Origin: Mesorhizobium sp. M9A.F.Ca.ET.002.03.1.2
GTDB taxonomy: Bacteria > Pseudomonadota > Alphaproteobacteria > Rhizobiales > Rhizobiaceae
Assembly (NCBI RefSeq): GCF_003952365.1
Contig: NZ_CP034443.1
Span: forward strand, 2,783,001-2,847,000
DNA: 64,000 nucleotides
Reading direction: 5' to 3'
A program made the position numbers and the translations under genes. Under the pieces are notes generated by a model. It ran no database searches. It had not been told where the DNA came from and saw only the letters and a program-made list of their open reading frames with translations. Positions 59,013 to 64,000 of this stretch are shown one piece after another (the stretch's first letter is position 1; each line of letters opens with the position of its first letter).

Positions 59013-59162
59013 CCGTCGCCTTGCGCGGAAGCTTTGGCTCGCGCGCTGAGATAAGGGTCATTGTGGCACAAGCAGGGGTTCATCCGCATCAACGCAAGCG
59101 GTGTTCCTGACGCCATCTTGATCGGACTGTGAGGGAGATGTCCGAAGTCTGTGAAGGCTTCG

Positions 59163-59330
59163 GTATATGACGACTTCAGAGTTACGCTGAGCCCAGCCAT
59201 CTCGAGCCGGTGCGCCGGGTCGAGGTTTTCACGGGCGCCGGCCGGCAGCGGGAATGGTCTCCGGAAGGCACGGCGCGGATGGTGGCGGAGCTGGCGCAGC
59301 CGAAGGAACGGCTGTCGCGCGCCCAGGGCG
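59163..59330 (+). pseudogene. IS66-family OrfA (TnpA) remnant
   Basis: The translation VRRVEVFTGAGRQREWSPEG then TARMVAELAQP matches the start of IS66 OrfA proteins (usually VFTGAGRRREWSAEEKARIVAE). It loses homology after about 45 residues. A scrap at the edge of the T3SS region. Confidence 0.65.
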
Positions 59331-59399
59331 GCCTCCCGAACAGCCAGACGATGATCTCCTGCGGCCTATATCCTTGTGCCCACGCTCAAGGCAGTCGGC

Positions 59400-60068
59400 T
59401 GAAAACAGCGCTGATTTAAAACAGCATTATCCTGCACTGCACCCTCGATCCTTGCGCTCACCGATCGCTCGTCGACACGCACGCGGTCAAGTCGTTATCG
59501 GCGCTATGCCGATGGGCTTCGAGAGCAAGGTGGACGCTGAGCGGTGCGTCAGCCTCAGGGCGCGGCTGGCCAGCTTTGGGTCTCACGCTCTATGACGGCA
59601 ACACCCGGCTGATCCACTTGGCCTGTTCGGGGGCTCCCGGCAGCGGCGCGGAAGCCACGGTCCGCCTTCCTCGGCTTCAGGCCAAAGACACCGCAGCATG
59701 CTCCAGAGCTATGTCTGCCGCCTTCGCCCCATCGTCGCTGGTCATGTGGAAAGGACAAGCAGGCTACGCACCCCATAATCCCGTCGGGCAGGATTCGACA
59801 GTCGACGGCGAGACATTCGCCAAACCTCACCCTTGATTCTCAGCAACGTTAAAAAAAATTCACATAATGTTCGTGAGCGTAGTCTCCTGTCAGGTGGTAC
59901 ATTAGCCCCAATATCTGGCGTCTTAGTCGTAGAAAGGACTGTGATCCATCTTCCATTAGCATCCATACCAGCGGATTTACAGCAAATGACGAGAAGAGAT
60001 CTCATGCGGATTGATGGGGATAGAAGGGCTAGCGGCTTGCTGCATCCCGTCCGGGTTGATGCCAACCA
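59400..60068. other. Region without recognisable gene
   Basis: About 670 bases between the IS66 scrap and the ArsR-like gene. No domain-bearing frame. GGGCTAGCGGCTTGCT at 60026-60041 has GG-N10-GC spacing and a good -12 half but a poor -24 half, and no TGT-N10-ACA site was found upstream, so I do not call a sigma-54 promoter. Confidence 0.4.
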
Positions 60069-60413
60069 ATGTTGACACTGGTAAATCGCGTAAGGACGGC
60101 AGCGCATCTTGATCGCCTTCGAATCCTGGGCCTTTGCGCGCATGCGGATCTAACCGTCGGCGAGCTGGCCGATATTACCAGTCTGCCTCGCGAGCAGGTT
60201 CGACGCCACGTCCGGCGGCTGGTCAGAGCCAACTTTCTTTGCTGCAACGAACAACGTCCGCAGTCTTCGTACCATATGCAAGCAGGAGGCAAGGATGGCG
60301 GGCTGGCTCAATTGGTGGTCGATCTCCTGCCCCACGATGATGGTCATCATAAAAGAGACCTACAACGCCTGGAAGCAATACAAGACGCGCGGTTGAAGGG
60401 ACCGCCTGCTTGA
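60069..60413 (+). CDS. ArsR-type winged-helix regulator (SahR-like)
   Basis: A 114-residue protein with an ArsR-like winged helix (HLDRLRILGLCAHADLTVGE, LADITSLPREQVRRHVRRLV). It lies 37 bases before glyA and metK. In many proteobacteria SAM-cycle genes are controlled by SahR, which is ArsR-like and senses S-adenosylhomocysteine; this could be a short relative. The metal-binding cysteines of ArsR are not seen. The role is inferred from context. Confidence 0.65.
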   Translation: MLTLVNRVRTAAHLDRLRILGLCAHADLTVGELADITSLPREQVRRHVRRLVRANFLCCNEQRPQSSYHMQAGGKDGGLAQLVVDLLPHDDGHHKRDLQRLEAIQDARLKGPPA

Positions 60414-60450
60414 TCGTGAAATAGATCAGTCCAAATGGAGCGCGACTACC

Positions 60451-61788
60451 ATGGATAACTCCGCCGGCGGCGCCATCGCGCAGCCCGACACTTACGGGCG
60501 GCCTCACTTAGCCGCCGTCGACTCCCGCGTTCGCGAACTGCTTCTAAGACAGGAGCGCCAGGAGCGGACAACTCTCAAACTGATCGCCTCCGAGAACTTT
60601 GCCTCCTCGGCGGTGTTGGAAGCGACCGGGTCGATTTTCACCAACAAGTATGCCGAGGGATACCCCGGTGCGCGCTACTACGCCGGAAACGAGATCGTCG
60701 ATGAGCTTGAGACCCTCGCGATCGAGCGCCTGAAAGCGCTATTTGGCAGTGAACACGCCAACGTCCAGCCTTATTCAGGCTCGCCAGCCAACCAGGCTGT
60801 CTATCGCGCGCTTTTGAGCCCCCGTGACAAAGTGATGGGCTTGCCTTTACCCGAAGGCGGCCATCTGACTCACGGTTGGTCCGTCAATTTTTCCGGCAGC
60901 GATTATCAGCGCGTCCCGTACAGGCTGCACGAAAAGACACAGCAAATTGACTATGACCACTTGCGCGAGACCGCCAAGCGGGAACGCCCGAAGCTAATTT
61001 GGGTCGGCGGAACTGCTTATCCGCGTATTTTTGACTACGCGGCAATGGCCGAAATTGCTTCGGAGGTGAACTCGTATCTGGTGGCTGACATCGCCCACAT
61101 CAGCGGCCTGGTTGTCGCAGGAGTGCATCCGAACCCCGTGCCCCATTGCGATGTGGTCACCAGCACCTCTCACAAGTCGATCCGCGGTCCCCGGGGTGGC
61201 TTCATTTTATCAAGGAATGAAGACCGTTATCAGCCCCTCCATCATCCGAAGAGCAAACACAATCTGGCCAAACGTATAGACCGCGCCGTGTTCCCTCTTC
61301 TGCAAGGCGGACCGCATATGAATACTATCGCCGCGCTTGCCGTCGCTTTGCAGGAAGCAGCGAACTCGTCCTTTCGTGTCTACGGTCAGCAGATCGTCCA
61401 CAACGCCAAGGCTCTGGCCCAGGCGCTTCTGGAGCGAGGTTATGAACTCGTCACCGGGGGCACTGACAATCACATGCTGATCCTTGATCTTCGGGACCGG
61501 CCGCTGTCAGGCAAAGCCTATGCGGAGCGCTTATCGCGTGCAGGCATCATTGCGAATTTCAATATGGTCCCGGGCGACCGGCGGCATCCGGCGCTGACAA
61601 GCGGCATCCGCTTAGGGACGCCAGCGGTGACGTCCATGGGCATGCGCGAAACGGAGATGGTGCAGATCGCCGCTTTCATCGACTCGGTCTGCCGCCAGCC
61701 CGATGACCAGGAAGTTCATGCGAGCGTACGAAGAGACGTTGCCGACTTCTGCACTGCGTTCGATGTTCCCGGCATCCCCGACCGATAA
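60451..61788 (+). CDS. glyA: Serine hydroxymethyltransferase, divergent
   Basis: A 445-residue PLP enzyme that turns serine and tetrahydrofolate into glycine and methylene-tetrahydrofolate. The PLP lysine is Lys242 in STSHKSIRGPRGG; other family blocks are LIASENFASSAVLEATGS, NKYAEGYPGARYYAGNEIVD and VQPYSGSPANQAVYRALL. Some usually fixed residues differ (DIAHISGLVVAG for DMAHFAGLVA), so it is probably a second, specialised isozyme. It is the first enzyme gene of a one-carbon/SAM set with metK. Confidence 0.93.
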   Translation: MDNSAGGAIAQPDTYGRPHLAAVDSRVRELLLRQERQERTTLKLIASENFASSAVLEATGSIFTNKYAEGYPGARYYAGNEIVDELETLAIERLKALFGSEHANVQPYSGSPANQAVYRALLSPRDKVMGLPLPEGGHLTHGWSVNFSGSDYQRVPYRLHEKTQQIDYDHLRETAKRERPKLIWVGGTAYPRIFDYAAMAEIASEVNSYLVADIAHISGLVVAGVHPNPVPHCDVVTSTSHKSIRGPRGGFILSRNEDRYQPLHHPKSKHNLAKRIDRAVFPLLQGGPHMNTIAALAVALQEAANSSFRVYGQQIVHNAKALAQALLERGYELVTGGTDNHMLILDLRDRPLSGKAYAERLSRAGIIANFNMVPGDRRHPALTSGIRLGTPAVTSMGMRETEMVQIAAFIDSVCRQPDDQEVHASVRRDVADFCTAFDVPGIPDR

Positions 61789-61845
61789 GCCACCCCAATC
61801 CAGAAACTCCTCACTAACTCCAGCACTTGAAGCGAGGGCATTTTT

Positions 61846-63021
61846 ATGACCAGGCAGTTCGTGTTCTCTTCCGAATCCGTCGGCGCGGGACACCCCGATA
61901 AGATGGCAGACAACATCTCCGATGCCATTCTCGATGCGGTCCTGCGCACCGATCCGAAGGCGCGCGTCGCCTGTGAAGTGTTGGTGAAGACGGGGATGGT
62001 CGTTGTGGCTGGCGAGATCACCAGCCATGCCCACATCGATTACAGCCAAGTCGCCCGCGATACGATACTCGATATTGGCTACGACGATGATGCGATTGGC
62101 TTTGATGGTCGACGTTGCGCCGTCGTTCTGGCCCTCACCGAGCAGTCGCCCGACATAAGCCAGGGCGTTGATGAAGGACGAGGGCAGGATCTCGGGCAGG
62201 GGGCAGGGGATCAGGGCATCATGTTTGGATTCGCATGCAACGAGACGGATACATTGATGCCCCTGCCGATCCAACTCGCTCACCATTTGACGAAAAGACA
62301 GGCCGAGGTCCGGAAAGCGGGACAGCTTGGCTGGCTGCGTCCGGACGTGAAATCTCAAGTGTCCGTACGCTACGAAGGGCTCCGCCCGGTGGCGCTGGAT
62401 ACCATAGTCCTGTCGACGCAGCATGACGAAGCGGTCTCACAAGCCACGGTCCGCGAAGGCGTCATTGAGGAGATCATAAAACCGGTCCTGCCGGCCCACC
62501 TGGATACTTCGGGGATCAGATTTCTGGTCAACCCAACAGGGCGGTTCGTGGTCGGTGGGCCTGCCGGCGACTGCGGCCTCACAGGACGGAAGATCATCGT
62601 CGATTCCTACGGTGGGACCGGGCGTCACGGCGGCGGTGCCTTTTCGGGCAAGGACCCATCCAAGGTTGACCGCTCGGCGGCCTATGCCGCCCGGTATGTC
62701 GCGAAGAACATCGTTGCCAGCGGCCTTGCGGAGGTCTGCGAGGTTCAGCTTGCCTACGCGATCGGCGTGGCCAGTCCGGTTTCTGTCATGGTCAATACTT
62801 TCGGAACCGCAAGGATCGAGGAAAAAAGGATCGAGCGCCTTGTTCTCGAGGTTTTCAATCTCCGACCGAAAGGCATCATCAAGATGCTTGATCTCTTACG
62901 CCCGATATACCGCAAGACGGCGACATACGGACACTTCGGGCGTGAAGAGCCTGAGTTCACCTGGGAGAAGACGGACAAAGCTGACGATTTGCTGCGTGAA
63001 GCAGGACCGGCAGCTGCGTGA
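61846..63021 (+). CDS. metK: S-adenosylmethionine synthetase
   Basis: A 391-residue MetK that makes SAM from methionine and ATP. Family motifs are all present: [60 protein letters not shown] and [19 protein letters not shown]. It starts 57 bases after glyA with no room for a riboswitch, so the two are probably co-transcribed. The length is normal for the shorter MetK type. Likely a symbiosis-island isozyme that raises methyl supply. Confidence 0.95.
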   Translation: MTRQFVFSSESVGAGHPDKMADNISDAILDAVLRTDPKARVACEVLVKTGMVVVAGEITSHAHIDYSQVARDTILDIGYDDDAIGFDGRRCAVVLALTEQSPDISQGVDEGRGQDLGQGAGDQGIMFGFACNETDTLMPLPIQLAHHLTKRQAEVRKAGQLGWLRPDVKSQVSVRYEGLRPVALDTIVLSTQHDEAVSQATVREGVIEEIIKPVLPAHLDTSGIRFLVNPTGRFVVGGPAGDCGLTGRKIIVDSYGGTGRHGGGAFSGKDPSKVDRSAAYAARYVAKNIVASGLAEVCEVQLAYAIGVASPVSVMVNTFGTARIEEKRIERLVLEVFNLRPKGIIKMLDLLRPIYRKTATYGHFGREEPEFTWEKTDKADDLLREAGPAAA

Positions 63022-63040
63022 GGGCGGCTGGATCAAGCGC

Positions 63041-64000
63041 ATGCGGCAACCCATTTCAACTCGCGAGACCACGCCCGGCCGGCATGGCAAGAAGCCGGCT
63101 CGGGTTTTTGGCGGAGATTTTGATGCGGATTATGACGTGCTCTGCATCGGTAATGCCATTGTCGACATCATCGCCCAGTGCGACGAGGCATTCCTCGAGA
63201 CCAACGGCATCATCAAGGGAGCGATGAACCTCATCGACACAAGGCGCGCCGAGCTGCTCTACAGCCGCATGGGTCCGGCGATCGAGGCCTCCGGCGGCAG
63301 CGCCGGCAACACGGCGGCCGGCGTCGCCAGCTTTGGCGGCCGCGCCGCCTTCTTCGGCAAGGTCTCCAACGATGCGCTGGGCGAAATCTACGCCCACGAC
63401 ATCCATGCGCAAGGCGTCGCCTTCGACACCACGCCGCTCAAGGGTGAACCGCCGACGGCGCGCTCGATGATCTTCGTCACGCCCGACGGCGAGCGCTCGA
63501 TGAACACCTATCTCGGCGCCTGCGTCGAGCTCGGGCCTGAGGATGTCGAGGCGGACAAGGCCTCTGGCGCCAAGGTCACCTATTTCGAAGGCTATCTGTG
63601 GGATCCGCCGCGCGCCAAGGAAGCAATCCGCCAGACGGCGATGCTGGCGCACGCGGCAGGCCGCGAAGTGTCGATGACCCTGTCGGATTCGTTCTGCGTC
63701 GACCGCTACCGCGACGAGTTCCTCGAGCTGATGCGTTCGGGTACCGTCGACATCGTCTTTGCCAACAGCCACGAGATCAAATCGCTTTACCAGACGGCGT
63801 CGTTCGACGAAGCGCTGGCGCAGATTCGCAAGGATTGCCGCATCGCCGCCGTGACCCGATCGGAAAAAGGCTCGGTGATCGTGCGCGGCGACGAGACCGT
63901 GGTGATCAAGGCGACCGCCATCAAGGAGCTGATCGACACGACGGGCGCCGGCGATCTCTATGCCGCCGGCTTCCTGCATGGCTACACGCAAGGCCGTGAC
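63041..64000 (+). CDS. Adenosine kinase (PfkB family), 3' end beyond window
   Basis: The frame runs from ATG 63041 off the end of the window (at least 320 residues). It has the PfkB N-terminal motif (SGGSAGNTAAGVASFGGRAA) and the C-terminal one with the catalytic Asp (IDTTGAGDLYAAGFLHGYTQ), and matches adenosine kinases throughout (DYDVLCIGNAIVDIIAQCDE). Adenosine kinase removes adenosine released from S-adenosylhomocysteine, which fits its place 20 bases after metK. About 30 residues precede the usual start (MRQPISTRETTPGRHGKK), with no other in-frame ATG. Confidence 0.9.
   Translation, partial: MRQPISTRETTPGRHGKKPARVFGGDFDADYDVLCIGNAIVDIIAQCDEAFLETNGIIKGAMNLIDTRRAELLYSRMGPAIEASGGSAGNTAAGVASFGGRAAFFGKVSNDALGEIYAHDIHAQGVAFDTTPLKGEPPTARSMIFVTPDGERSMNTYLGACVELGPEDVEADKASGAKVTYFEGYLWDPPRAKEAIRQTAMLAHAAGREVSMTLSDSFCVDRYRDEFLELMRSGTVDIVFANSHEIKSLYQTASFDEALAQIRKDCRIAAVTRSEKGSVIVRGDETVVIKATAIKELIDTTGAGDLYAAGFLHGYTQGRD

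Noticed and set aside
60026..60041. A sigma-54 promoter before the ArsR-like gene and glyA
   Set aside because: The -24 half is poor (GGGCTAG) and no TGT-N10-ACA site was found upstream.
61789..61845. A SAM riboswitch before metK
   Set aside because: Only 57 bases separate glyA and metK, with no structure I can recognise.

Overview
The window reads as part of the symbiosis island of a Mesorhizobium (M. loti type). Evidence: a rhizobial Rhc/Nop type III secretion (T3SS) cluster preceded by tts boxes, NifA/sigma-54 promoters, a Ros/MucR-type regulator, and a background of insertion-sequence and integrase debris with many frameshifted genes. The genus is inferred from gene content and remembered family similarity; no search was run.

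Layout. (1) 1-6,300: an RpiR-type regulator, a sulfotransferase-like gene, a broken DsbA-like gene, and a thioredoxin/TPR gene behind a sigma-54-like promoter. (2) 6,300-18,900: a graveyard with an IS3 remnant, decayed gabD, decayed fic, a frameshifted AbiEi-HipA-like gene with two palindromic operators, a decayed M16 peptidase, an IS256 element, truncated kup, intact corA, a second dsbA fragment and a broken omptin. (3) 18,900-29,500: an intact hipBA pair, a decayed recombinase, a frameshifted IS21 element, a 1.8-kb direct duplication carrying two copies of a small HEAGH-motif metalloprotease gene each behind a perfect NifA UAS plus sigma-54 promoter, a second integrase relic, an internally deleted IS256 transposase, and a DUF6499/DUF2285 gene with a +1 frame change. 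(4) 30,000-37,500: intact gabD and a double-length M16 peptidase gene behind a NifA/sigma-54 promoter, then cspA and mucR. (5) 37,800-59,000: the T3SS. (6) 60,000-64,000: an ArsR-like regulator, glyA, metK and an adenosine kinase running off the window.

The T3SS genes are compactly arranged. y4yS, rhcV, the SctD gene, nopA and nopC read leftward from one tts box. nolB, nolT, nolU, nolV, rhcN, the SctO gene, rhcQ, rhcR, rhcS, rhcT and rhcU read leftward from another. nolW and nopX read rightward. nopP and an 816-residue candidate effector have their own tts boxes. The rest of the secretin (RhcC2) and the activator gene ttsI are not in the window. The RhcU protein lacks the NPTH autocleavage motif of its family.

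Two regulons overlap here: TtsI (flavonoid/NodD1 dependent, early symbiosis) for secretion, and NifA/RpoN (low oxygen, nodule) for proteases and probably gabD. The glyA-metK-adenosine kinase set could supply and recycle S-adenosylmethionine.
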